64,000 bases of DNA from Carya illinoinensis (GCF_018687715.1 NC_056759.1:2831501-2895500), one strand, 5' to 3'. Counted from the first letter of the stretch, positions 12,567 to 22,974 are shown. Notes: generated by a model from the sequence alone, not told the origin. A program made the numbers and translations.

Positions 12567-15500
12567 ATTGATTCTTGGCACTGCCTTCGACATTTTTCAA
12601 CAATTGAGCTGTCTTCAACAAGCTGGCGATAACATAACAAACGTAAAAAAAAAATAAAATTTTATTTCGCAAATAAGCTAGCACAAAATAAAAATATTAG
12701 CAAAAGTTAATATACCTGCGACAATCCAACATCACACATATCTTTCTCAGACGGGCCAAATAAATTCCTCCACTTATCCAGCAATGGTGTATCTCCTCCA
12801 TCTCTCTAAAATAAAACAAGTAACCAAACACATTATATATGAAATGAATTAATAACTTATAAAACCAAATATATGTGTATATTTATTTGTAAGTATCATA
12901 GTGAAGTACCTGTTTCCGTTTTCCCTTGACTGTTGCATGCTTCGCCCTCGCTTTAACTTTTCGCATCTCTTTTTCCATTATCGATGTTCTCTTCAGAGAT
13001 GGTGGTCTGTCTTTCCCTCTTACTACTAGCAGACTGAGTACTTTCTATGAACTCGCACATGTAGCTGTCTCCGGTATTGAAGGAATAACATTGGAACTCG
13101 TGCATGTTCTTGATGGAGGTTCTTGGTTCTCACTATATAACTCAATCATTGAATACAACTTTTGTGTTGCATCCTCAGTATGTTTTTTTGAACCTGCAGC
13201 GTGAGTAATCATCTTATAACAGATATTCAACAGAGTAGAATATCTGTTAGTATCTGCTCGCTGAGCCCCTGCGTCATAGCTGCTGTTGATTAACGTGTAC
13301 CTCCTCTTAATGTCCTTCCTCCATCTGTCTAAAATATACTGATTTGGCAAAAAGTTTATACCATTAGACTTAAATACAACCAAAATATGCCTGCACAATA
13401 TGCCCCTCATCTGAAATAGCCCACACGAACACTTTGTAGCTATATCCACATCACTAAAGTCCACTAAATATGTAACTAGCTTAGTGAAGTCTTCCACATG
13501 AACTTCATCCTCTACAAGATACATCTTTACACCACCATCTCTCTTAAGTAACTCTGGGGCCAAATCTATAAGACATTGTAGTTCTCGCTGAACTTTCTTG
13601 AATTTTGCATTCGTGTATAATTCTTGAAACTTCTTTTCGATCGGAGATCTAGATATGTAGGGAATGATGATGCTAAATGAGTGAAAGTCAACATTATTTT
13701 CATTCTCAATTTTCTTCTTCAATGCGTTGTCAAACTGGTCAACAAACTCTTTCAAGTTTGTCTTCGCGGGAACATAACCATCAAAAAAAGCTTTCATGCT
13801 CTCGCTCCATTGCGTTGTACTCATCCCCGCCCAAAAAAGAATCTTTCAAGAATGCTGATACTCAATGCTCACGCTCAGTGTATAAACTTTTCAGCCAAGT
13901 ATTCTCCACCAATTTGTAAGTGGTGATTAACTGCTCCCAAGAGCTTTCAAACTCTTCAACATTTTGGGTGTCATACACGCATTTTATCAAAGCATTTTTC
14001 ATCCCACTTTTGTAGGCAGAATAGGAGGAAAGCTTTTCAGGGACTTTTTTTAGGATATGCCACAAACAAAATCGATGTCGACTTTGTGGAAAGACAATAG
14101 CAATAGCGTTCTTCATTGCTCTGTCCTGATCTGTGATAATAGCTTTACGAGCTATACCATCTATACACTGTAACCAGGTCTTGAATAACCACACAAATGT
14201 TGCCGTATCCTTATTGGATATCAATCCTGCTCCCAAAAGAATTGACTGGCCGTGGTGGTGGTTTACACCAACAAATGGTGGGAATGACATCCCATATCTA
14301 TTCGTCAGATATGTGGTGTCGAATGTAACCACATCACCGAAATTTTCATAGGCTGCCCTACTACGGGGGTCTGCCTAGAAGACATTCTTTAACCTCTATT
14401 CTTCATCTAAATCCATGGATGCAAAGAACCCAGGATTCTTGTATTGCATCTACAAAAAATATTCCCGAAGCGGTTCAGCAGCACCAGCGCCAAGTCGTAA
14501 ATGTCTTGCCTTATCGATGTAATTCCGACAATCCTTTTCCAAAAACGGGAGATTTTTGAAACCTCCCGCGCCAACGTCAAGAGATTCGAAGCTTTTATTC
14601 ATTCGGATACTAGCCAGATCATTTGTATCTAAAGACTCTTTTTACGGAGTCAGAAACTTCTCTATTACATTGAAAGAAGTGAGATTTTTTTGGACTGAGG
14701 CCGTGGTTATGAATGTTATTAACTGTTGTCAACTGATATTTTCCGTAAACTTTTAAGATATTAATCTTCGCCTTACACTCCTTTTTTCTTGTCGGACGTG
14801 GCCTGGCAACATTCAACGTCTTATTACGGGCTTTCCCACCACGGGCACAACCGAGGGTGGCATATCTGACAGTCACATCATCTCCCTTCTCAGTCCTTCT
14901 TGTCATCACTCCAAACCCAATATTCTTAGCATACTGCTTGTAATAAGTTATTACTTCTTCAAAAGAATTAAACCCCATCTTCGACTTGGACTCCTCAATC
15001 GTGTCACCACCAATTCCATCATCTAACTGAGCTGTCTCGGCAGTTCCATCCTCAGTTTCCATAGAATCTGCTCTATCTTTGTTGCTTTCTTCAACTCTAG
15101 TGAAGGTAGATGAGATATCAGTTTCGGGAGACAAGTCTTCTATATCACCTCTTTCGCTTGCTGCGGATCCAGTAGTCATAACAGAAGTTGGGTAACCAGC
15201 ATTGTACTAAAAGAAGAAGAAATTTTTTTAAAAAACATATGACATTAATCTTAAAAATAAAACCAAAAATTTACAAAAATTCAAAAATACAATTGTATCA
15301 CCTCTTGAATATTGCATAGATATTGGTAGCTATCTGGCTGTTGCATTAGAGCTGGTGGCCACGTAGGAAGTTCTCCATAGTAACTGTGCATGTGCATGTA
15401 ATTTCTGAAGCTTAGAGAAGTTGACAGTATGCCCTAACATGTTATTACACAAGTTATTCATGTACAAAATCCATAGATATCAACCCAACATAATGCAACA

Positions 15501-15586
15501 AATTTTTAAAAAATATAACACACCGTGGTTGGGAGATTTGAACTAGATGGTGTTAGCGGAGATGAGTGTTCTTCCCATTTTTCCAT
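12567..15586 (-). pseudogene. FAR1-RELATED SEQUENCE (FRS)-type transposase/transcription factor pseudogene
   Basis: The reading order matches the FAR1/FHY3/FRS family: first exon from 15586 (MEKWEEHSSP...), a second exon at about 15300-15400 (...YYGELPTWPP...), FAR1 DNA-binding domain (about 14640-15208), MULE transposase domain (VTFDTTYLTNRYG at 14332, IITDQDRAMKNA, HRFCLWHILKKVP), SWIM finger (CSCGLFQMRGILCRH, about 13395-13440) and small 3' exons at about 12718-12806 and 12567-12627. FRS proteins derive from Mutator-like transposases. Lesions seen: an extra T at about 14631 and another in the A6 run at 13833-13838 (frameshifts); in-frame stops at 14450-14452, 14396-14398, 14375-14377, 13862-13864 and 13045-13047, some of them at conserved Trp positions (TGG to TAG or TGA). 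Introns are still present, so it is not a retrocopy. It lies inside the MULE candidate and is presumably its former transposase. Confidence 0.88.
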
Positions 15587-16035
15587 GATGAGAAGAGATG
15601 AACTGTATAATTCCACAAAAGTAGATAAAACTTGCCTTACAAGTAGTACATCTTTAATGAAAAACTTGGAAATAAACACAACTAAACTTGGAGCCGCAAT
15701 TTAGTAATACTTAACTTAAGTGGTCTAAAAAGTTATTAAATATATGTCATAAGTTTTCCAAATTAATACCAAATTGACCCTTTGATTTCAATTAACAATA
15801 TCTACTTAGATTTAGCCATAACTAAATGGTCATTGAAATTTCTGTCAAGATTTCTACCTTCATCAAATTTGAATGATCATTCAAATTTTTGTTTCTAACA
15901 TAAATTTTAGTCACTGCCATGTATATGATTCAATCAAGTTGACGAATCATTTAGTTCCATCAAACCCAAGTGAAGTCGATGAGTTTGATTTTATTTTATT
16001 CTGTTGATTCAACTCATTGTTGTTTTATTTTACAG

Positions 16036-16161
16036 ATTCTATGGCATCTTTATGATAAATATATTATACATGAAGAAGCTGTGCTAAAGTGGGATGATGA
16101 GAAAAAAGATGCTGATGATTCAGATAAAGTTTTTGTTAAGCAGTCAGAAAAATTCATTCAA
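16036..16161 (+). pseudogene. Captured single exon of eIF2B-epsilon (W2 domain)
   Basis: Exactly 42 codons lie between a good acceptor (TTTTACAG, ending 16035) and a strong donor (GTAAGTATT from 16162). They read as the C-terminal W2/eIF5C region of translation factor eIF2B-epsilon: ILWHLYDK, then EEAVLKW, then SDKVFVKQSEKFIQ. The frame is open throughout. No neighbouring exons were found on either side; the rest is intron-like and then the inner end of the right TIR 180 bp away. A lone exon with its splice sites inside a Mutator-like element is what gene-fragment capture (Pack-MULE style) produces. eIF5 also has a W2 domain, but the EEK..AD..DKVF pattern fits eIF2B-epsilon better. Confidence 0.78.
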
Positions 16162-16924
16162 GTAAGTATTATTATTAACCTTTTTGCCTTTTTTTTTTTG
16201 AAGAAAAGGGGAAACATATACTAACTTAGATGGGTGTATCTCCTGCCTGTTACTTGTGTAGCACCCAATTAACTTAGCAAAAAATAAAAGCAAAAAGAAG
16301 AAGAAGAAAGAAATCAATTACTAGTTCTTGCAGTACAGGATTTCTCAACTTTTCTGGTTCTTCAAAAAAAAAAAAAAATATTGAGATATAGTTCTTCAAT
16401 CATATCACGCAGCATCATAAACTGGTGATTAAAAGATGATAAATAAGCATTTTCTATAAAAATACAGAGCATTCTAAATGGTGGTAAATAGAACATGAAA
16501 TAAAACTACTTTGGACATATTGACTGACCTGAATTATTTTAATACATAGGTTGATAAGTAGGCTTAGAAACCTAGAACTATTTCATATTTAGGAGGTTCT
16601 AGTTGACGAGATGTTATTGTGAGAGAATGTTGAATGCTTAAGCTTTAAAGAGATGTTTACAAAACTGTTCATTGCCATTCAAACACTACCACCATCATTA
16701 CAACAGTGGACCTGGGATGAAAATCATAGTGTTTCGCTTGAAATGCATTCAGTAGATCATTTCAAAAGCATTATTTGAGATCAATGTTCCAAGCTTGTGC
16801 AGATGCTTCTGCCTTTACAGATTATCAGATCACCAATTTTCAATTAACTCAATAAACCAACTACAATCTACAAAGATCGGGTGGTGTTCCATTGTTTTCA
16901 AGCTATCTCCAGAGACCCATAAAC

Positions 16925-17711
16925 TAGGGGTGCTACCCGCATCATGAGGGGCGGGTGCACCCGTTCCCCGCACCCCGCCCCCGCATATGCGGGGGATGAA
17001 TATTTCATCCTGCACCCCGCCCCCGTGAGGCGAGGGCGGGGCCCCCCTCTCCGGTGCCGGGGGGGCGGGACGAACACCCCATCCGCCCCGCCCCGCCCCC
17101 CGCCCACTTCAAGAATCCCATATTTCAATGGGTTTAAAAAAAATTTTGTGTCTAAAAATATTATTTTTAGACCAAAATTATTATATAATTAAATCGTAAA
17201 TTAAAATATATATATAATAATAATTTAAAAACTAATAACATAAAAATTATGTTACTAATTTTTAAATTTGTTAAACTTGTTCACAAGAATCACAAGAGAG
17301 TGAAACTTGTTCATCACAATATTGCATATGCCATGGGCACCCTAGGCCTCATTTATATAGAACTCTAAGGCCATACAAGAGTCTTACTTGAGCAATGTGG
17401 GACTTACTGTGATGAACAAGTTTCACTCTCTTGTGATTCTTGTGAACAAGTTTAACAAATTGTAATATATTATATATATACAATTTGTAAAATAAAAATA
17501 TATATTTATAAATATAAATATAAAATGTGGAGCGGGGGAAAAGCGAGGCGGGGTTGAGCCCTGCCCGCCCCCCGCCCCCGCTTAGTGCATTTCATGCGGG
17601 GTGGGGGACCCCGCCCCGGCATATGCGGTACGGGGTACCCCGTCCGCCCATGCGGAGGCGGGGCGGACGGGGGCGGGGTAGCGGGGGGCGGGCCCCCGCT
17701 GCCCACCCCTA
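16925..17711. mobile_element. Non-autonomous hAT element, GC-rich ends, 8-bp target duplication
   Basis: The ends read TAGGGGTG... and ...CACCCCTA, and perfect 8-bp direct repeats CCATAAAC flank it at 16917-16924 and 17712-17719. This is the hallmark of hAT insertion. The outer ~185 bp at each end are extremely rich in G and C (CCCCGCCCCC-type runs) and roughly inverted copies of one another, while the centre is AT-rich. No transposase is present. It sits in the right TIR of the MULE candidate, whose sequence resumes exactly at the duplication. The open frames across the GC arms are compositional artefacts. Confidence 0.9.
17265..17461. repeat. Perfect 54-bp inverted repeat (fold-back) inside the hAT element
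   Basis: 17265-17318 and 17408-17461 are perfect reverse complements (outer end AATTTGTTAAACTTG), separated by an 89-nt loop. The perfection contrasts with the diverged GC arms outside it, suggesting a younger nested insertion or a recent inverted duplication. Confidence 0.9.
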
Positions 17712-18188
17712 CCATAAACTGGTTCTTCAAAAAAAATAAAAAATATCAAGATATAGTTCTTCAATCATATCACGCAGCATCATAAACTGGTGATTAAAAG
17801 ATGATGAATAAGCATTTTCTACAAAAATACAAAGCATTATAAATGGTGGTAAATAGAACATGAAATAAAAATAATAAGAAAGTGTTTCCCTTTTCTATAT
17901 TAGCATTTTGTACAAAGACCCATTCTACCGTTATTTTCAAACTCAAGATTATTAACAGGGTTCTTGCAATCTAGTGATTTTCGGAATATGCGAACAATAC
18001 AGACCCACTAGATTGTTATTACCCACACGAAAATCAGTTCAAGAGTTCAAGATTTTTGGAACCCTGCACCTTAAAAAATCTACTGGGATTCGAAGAAATG
18101 CAAAAGAAGAGGAAGAATAAACAGTACCTGAACAATTTCCTGGCTTTCGAAATCGACGACGAGAGAAGTGTGAAGGAAGGGGAAATTT

Positions 18189-18614
18189 CTGGTTTTCAAA
18201 TGGGTGTTTTCTGCACTAGCTCGCGCTGCGTTTTCTACATTACACTTTCTGGATTTTCAAATGGGTTTCACACGACCGCTCTACAATTTCTGTTTTATTT
18301 TTATTTTTTACTTTTATATTTTTATTGTATAATATATTGACTGACAGCGATAATGTCATGTTAGCGATTCTGTAATGGGTACTCAGCGGCGGATATCTGT
18401 AGCAGTGTTGTATAAAAAGTTCTAAAAATGATTGTATTTACATTTTCCAAACAAAAAAAATTGTAACGATGGTAAAAAGTCTTGGAGGAAGTGAAACGTG
18501 AGAATAGACAGAAGCGAAGGAAGGGAAGATGATTTGTGTGAATTCGAGATAGTTCTTTAAAAAAAAAAGGCCAAACTTATAACAAAAATTTATTCAATTT
18601 CAGACACCTAAAAA
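18189..18614 (+). promoter_or_regulatory. Upstream region of DUF674 copy A
   Basis: 18411-18614 is homologous to 37204-37370 (upstream of copy D2) and to 55920-56100, so it is the original proximal upstream sequence of this gene type. 18189-18410 belongs to the foreign block or to a different insertion. Two short direct repeats (TTTTCAAATGGGT) occur at about 18193 and 18253. Confidence 0.55.
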
Positions 18615-18871
18615 ATGGCAGAAACCAAGATAAGCCTGAAGCTTGTGATAGACAACAAGAGAAACCGAGTGCTCCTTGCTGAAGCAGGCAAGGACTTTGT
18701 TGATTTCCTCTTAGAAGCCTTCACTCTGCCGGTGGTGACTGTCGCGCGCTTCCTGAAAAATGAAGACTCGGCAGGCAGCTTGCAAAGCCTCTACAATAGC
18801 ATTGAAAACCTGAGTAACTCTTTCATCCAGCCAGACCGAACAGAGATTTGGTGTTAAAGACCCAAATTAGT

Positions 18872-19249
18872 TGTTGAGGGACCACTCCATGTGTGCCATC
18901 CACCCACCCCATGTGTGCCATCCACTATGTGTGCCCATGTGTTGGTGGTGTCCAATTCACATGATGATATTCCTCACTAAGTGCTTTCATTGAGTGTCTA
19001 GCTTGTGCATTCCAGCACATATGTGGAGGGAGAAGGGTTGAGCCTCTCCTATAAATAGGAGAGGTCATATGAAGGGAAATCCATCCCATTGAGAGAGAGA
19101 AGCAAGAGAGTGTGTGTAGTGTGCCATTTGAGATAGAGTTGTTTTGAATATAGTGTTTCCGCTCAGTGGACGTAGGCAAATTACCGAACCACTTAAATAT
19201 TGTCTCTATCTATTGTGGGTGTGATTTCTGGGCGGCTTTAGGCGCAACA
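18872..19249 (+). repeat. 5' LTR of the young Copia
   Basis: 378 bp starting TGTTGAGGGACC and ending GGCGCAACA. It contains two near-identical CCATGTGTGCCATCCAC motifs near its start and the promoter noted separately. Confidence 0.95.
19045..19062 (+). promoter_or_regulatory. LTR TATA box
   Basis: CTATAAATAG lies within the palindrome CTCCTATAAATAGGAG, a typical plant LTR core promoter. The 3' LTR copy has one extra A here (CTATAAAATAG). Confidence 0.7.
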
Positions 19250-19251
19250 AT

Positions 19252-19263
19252 TGGTATTAGAGC
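19252..19263 (+). other. Primer-binding site (initiator tRNA-Met)
   Basis: TGGTATTAGAGC starts 2 nt after the 5' LTR. It matches the usual plant Copia site TGGTATCAGAGC with one change. The older Copia at 38521 has the unmodified form. Confidence 0.85.
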
Positions 19264-19772
19264 CAATTAGGCTCTTTTTTTTTAGGGGTGGATTTTTGTG
19301 GTAGTGTGGATACGTACAGTCTAAGAAGGTTCTGTCTAGGAGATTGGAAATTTTAAGCGTGTCCATTGTGACCCTCCAATCTTTCCTGGGAACTGACTTA
19401 GTGTGGTACTATTCATTTCTACCATAAAAATTCATCAGAGCTTCGGTTCGTGCTACCCAGAAAATTACAGTTGATCGGAATCAACTTTTGATCACACCAC
19501 AACGTTCCTCTCGTCAAGACGGATCCGTTGCCGCAAACGGCATCGAAAACGAACACCGGAGGAGCCCGCACGCGCCTCTAGAAGTTGGAGCGTGCATCTT
19601 ACGCGCCAGACGATCAGAACCGTCCATTTTTCAGATCTATTTTGGGCTTGATCTAAGCCATTTGGAGTCCGATTTCAACGATCAAATAGTGCTTTCCGAC
19701 TATTTGGATCATTCCGGACTCATCCGTACGGTTAGAATTTTGAAATTTTGTGTCTAAAGTTTCTAAATTCAA

Positions 19773-22445
19773 ATGGAAAGATCTGGAAGAGATAGGGGCA
19801 CTGAAAATGCCAGTAGCTCTGGACGTCGGTCCACCGTGTCAAATGCCAAGTTTGAAGTTGAGAAGTTCGATGGAACAAGCAACTTCGGCATGTGGCAGTG
19901 TGAAGTCATGGACGTTTTGATCCAACAAGAATTGGATATTGCGTTGGAAGGAAAGCCAGACGATATGACTGATCAGGGTTGGAAGAAGCTTAATACTCAA
20001 GCTTGTAGTACAATCCGGTTATGCCTTACCAAAGAACAAAAGTATTTTGTCATGAGAGAGACAGATGCTAGGGTACTTTGGCAAAAATTGGAGGATAAGT
20101 TCATGAAGAAGAGCATTGAGAGCCGTTTGCACTTGAAGAAGAAGCTCTTCAGATTCCAATTTCGTGAAGGTATTTCAATGACTGAACATCTAAATAGTTA
20201 CAACCAAATTCTTGCTGATTTGTTAAATTTAGATGTTAAAATCGAAGATGAAGATAAAGCTTTACTTTTGCTAAATTCCTTGCCTGATACATATGAGCAT
20301 TTGATTACTACTCTATTGTATGGGAAGGAAAAGATTAGTTTTGAAGATGTATCTAGCTCTTTAATTAGCAATGAGTACCGGAGAAAAGATAAACAGGTAC
20401 AACAAGATACATCAAGTGAAGCGCTAACAGCAAGAGGGAGACCATAGTCAAGGTATCCCGGAAAGAAGAAAGGTTTTCAATCGAAAATCCGAGCCACATC
20501 ACGTGGTCCATCAGTTGGAAGAAATCTCGCCAGAGACGAGTGTTCCTTTTGTCACAACAAAGGACACTGGAAGAAGGATTGTCCCAAGCTGAAGGGACAA
20601 CAGCAGAATCAACCCACCACAGCCAATGTCGTGGACAGAGATGATGATTCAGATTTTTCCTTGATAAGTTCATCATCCATTTGTCATTCCGATGAATGGA
20701 TTATGGATTCCGGATGTACCTATCACATGTGTCCCAATCGGGACTGGTTTACTGACTTCAAAAAGATTGAAGGTGGAACAGTACTTATGGGCAATGACAG
20801 TGCCTGTAAGACTCAGGGAATAGGTAGCATTCGGCTAAAGCTGCATGATGGTAGCATCAAGACTCTGACAGAAGTTCGGTACATTCCGGACTTGCGGAAG
20901 AATCTCATCTCACTGGGAGCTCTGGATTCAAAGGGATTCAGAATCACCATTGAAGACGGAACTCTCAAAGTATTAATGGGAGTTCAGGTGGCTATGAAGG
21001 GTTTGAGGCGAGGAAACTTGTACTTCTTGCAAGGAAGTACTGTTGCTGGAAGAGCTTCCACAGGCTGTGAGAAGCTAGATGAGACTGATGATGACACCTC
21101 CAGTCTGTGGCATATGCGTATGGGACACGCAGGAGAAAAAGCTTTGCAAACACTGGTGAAGCAAGGCTTACTCAAAGGTGCCAAGACTGGTAAACTGTCT
21201 TTCTGTGAGCACTGTGTATTGGGGAAGCAGAGGCGGATCAAGTTTGGAACCGCAGTACACAATACACAGGGAATACTTGACTATGTGCACTCCGATGTTT
21301 GGGGACCTACCCAAAATGCATCTTTGGGAGGTAAACATTGGTTTGTAACTTTTGTAGATGATTATTCTCGTCGTGTGTGGGTGTATACGATGAAGAATAA
21401 GGATGAAGTGCTGAAAATCTTCCTTGATTGGAAGAAAATGGTTGAGACTCAGACCGGCAGAAAGATCAAGCGGCTCAGATCTGATAATGGAGGTGAATAC
21501 ACTTCAGATCCCTTCATGGAAGTATGCCGGAGAGAGGGAATTGTCAGACACTTCACAGTACGAGGTACACCGCAGCAGAATGGTGTGGCAGAACGAATGA
21601 ATCGTACTTTACTAGAGAAAGTACGATGTATGTTGCTGGATGCTGGATTCAGTAAACAATTTTGGGCTGAAGCTGTGACATATGCCTGCCACCTCATCAA
21701 CCGACTACCCGCATCTGCCAATGACGGGAAGACACCCACTGAAATGTGGAGAGGTACACATGCTACTGATTATAACTCTTTACACATTTTCGGATGTCCT
21801 GCTTACTATCACGCTAAAGAGAGTAAGCTTGATCCTAGAGCCAAGAAAGCAAAATTCTTGGGCTTTAGTACTGGAGTAAAAGGGTATAGACTCTGGTGCA
21901 TAGAGTCTAAAAAGGTGATCATTAGTAGAGATGTTACCTTCAACGAATCTGAGATGCTTAAGTCACATAAGTATAGAGATTCCAGTAAATGCAGCCATGA
22001 TAGCGAAACACCTGGTGATTCGCAAAAGGTGAAGTTTTTCACTCGAAAGGATTCAGGAGAAACAAATGGAGAGCACGGACAAGATGAGGTTGATAGTCCA
22101 GTCACAGTACCTCCAATACAACCTGAATCAATAGCAACCAACAGACCGAGAAGAGAGAAACGTGTACCGTCACGTTATGCAGACTATGTGACATATGCAT
22201 TACCAGCTGAAGGGGGTGAGATCCCAACCACTTACAGAGAAGCCATACAGTCCAGTGAACAGGTTGAATGGACAAAGGCAATGAATGAAGAGATGCAGTC
22301 TCTTCACCAGAACCAGACTTGGGAGCTTGTGCCGCTTCCAAAGGGAAAGAAGACAATTGGCTGTAAGTGGATCTTCAATCAGAAAGTCGTCACCGGGATC
22401 AAGTTCCAACACTGTTTGGACTTGATTAATATCTCATACTGCTGA
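19773..22445 (+). pseudogene. Copia gag-pol, amber codon in gag, RT/RNase H deleted
   Basis: One continuous frame of 890 sense positions apart from a single TAG at 20445-20447; the older copy has CAA at that point. Domains in order: gag (FDGTSNFGMWQ, EHLNSYNQILADL), zinc knuckle CSFCHNKGHWKKDC (about 20550), protease active-site region DSGCTYHMC (about 20707), integrase zinc-binding HHCC (WHMRMGH...CEHCVLGKQ) and integrase catalytic core with D (HSDVWG), D (RSDNGGEY) and E (NGVAERMNR). Reverse transcriptase begins (EWTKAMNEEM...GCKWIFNQK) and at about 22386 jumps in frame to the last residues of the polyprotein (GIKFQHCLDLIN). The YVDD region and all of RNase H except its tail are absent. The junction shares GAAAG-like microhomology with both parental positions in the older copy. 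Confidence 0.93.
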
Positions 22446-22594
22446 GCACCTACGGGTGGCATTGGCGCCTTAGGGCGCATTTGGTAGCGGAGATCTTTCA
22501 TGGCAAACGAACATTTCGATAAAGGGGATGAAATCATTGGAAGGATACAACATGTAGTATCCTAATGTGGCACACTTGGGTGGAGGGGGGTGAT
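22446..22594 (+). other. Copia 3' untranslated region with polypurine tract
   Basis: The purine-rich GGGTGGAGGGGGG (about 22578-22590) lies 4 nt before the 3' LTR and is the likely plus-strand primer. The older copies have a similar GGTGGAGGAGG tract in the same place. Confidence 0.8.
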
Positions 22595-22974
22595 TGTTGA
22601 GGGACCACTCCATGTGTGCCATCCACCCACCCCATGTGTGCCATCCACTATGTGTGCCCCATGTGTTGGTGGTGTCCAATTCACATGATGATATTCCTCA
22701 CAAAGTGCTTTCATTGAGTGTCTAGCTTGTGCATTCCAGCACATATGTGGAGGGAGAAGGGTTGAGCCTCTCCTATAAAATAGGAGAGGTCATATGAAGG
22801 GAAATCCATCCCATTGAGAGAGAGAAGCAAGAGAGTGTGTGTAGTGTGCCATTTGAGATAGAGTTGTTTTGAATATAGTGTTTCCGCTCAGTGGACGTAG
22901 GCAAATTGCCGAACCACTTAAATATTGTCTCTATCTATTGTGGGTGTGATTTCTGGGCGGCTTTAGGCGCAACA
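22595..22974 (+). repeat. 3' LTR of the young Copia
   Basis: 380 bp, nearly identical to the 5' LTR; differences are an extra C, T to A, an extra A in the TATA region and A to G. Confidence 0.95.

Larger units (their letters stand above)
8525..18188. mobile_element. Candidate Mutator-like element with long TIRs, FAR1-type transposase pseudogene and GRF gene
   Basis: The sequence from 8525 inward recurs in reverse complement from 18188 inward, giving terminal inverted repeats of well over 1 kb. The outer TIR part (8525-8895 versus 17880-18188) is followed by copies of a ~568-bp subrepeat on both sides. Between the TIRs lie a GRF zinc-finger gene (10564-11117, plus), a dead FAR1/FRS-type transposase gene (12567-15586, minus) and a captured host exon (16036-16161). 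The foreign block, judged from the interrupted R1 homology, is slightly larger (8292-18410), so 8525 and 18188 may not be the true ends. No 9-bp target duplication was found. FAR1-type MULE proteins with long TIRs are known; the assignment to this superfamily is inference from the transposase plus the TIRs. Confidence 0.6.
16345..18188 (-). repeat. Right TIR of the MULE candidate, interrupted by a hAT element
   Basis: Reading inward on the minus strand from 18188, the sequence repeats the left TIR: the outer segment to about 17880, one subrepeat unit (17878-17712, then 16924 to about 16512), and the start of a second unit cut off at 16345. The first unit is split by the hAT element at 16925-17711. 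The mirrored order (outer segment, unit, unit) shows that the tandem subrepeats were present in both TIRs before this insertion. Confidence 0.8.
18872..22974 (+). mobile_element. Young Tork/Tnt1-type Copia LTR retrotransposon lacking RT and RNase H
   Basis: This 4,103-bp element has TG...CA LTRs and a perfect 5-bp target duplication TTAGT (18867-18871 and 22975-22979). The LTRs (18872-19249 and 22595-22974) differ by only two substitutions and two 1-bp indels, so it is recent. The order is LTR, primer-binding site, gag, protease, integrase, a short RT stub, the extreme C-terminus of RNase H, polypurine tract, LTR. Most of reverse transcriptase and RNase H is missing and gag carries an amber codon, so it cannot move by itself. 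It lies in the sense orientation in exon 1 of DUF674 copy A. Confidence 0.96.

Noticed and set aside
12926..13204. Plus-strand ORFs opposite the FRS pseudogene (also 13677-13926 and 14133-14351)
   Set aside because: Shadows of the minus-strand FRS reading, which matches a known domain order.
16830..17785. Several overlapping Pro/Gly/Arg-rich ORFs on both strands
   Set aside because: GC-rich arms of the hAT element are open in most frames; no domain and no codon bias.
20437..20455. Programmed stop-codon read-through at the gag amber
   Set aside because: The downstream context (TCAAGG) is not a known read-through signal and the older relative has a sense codon; kept only as a low-interest question.
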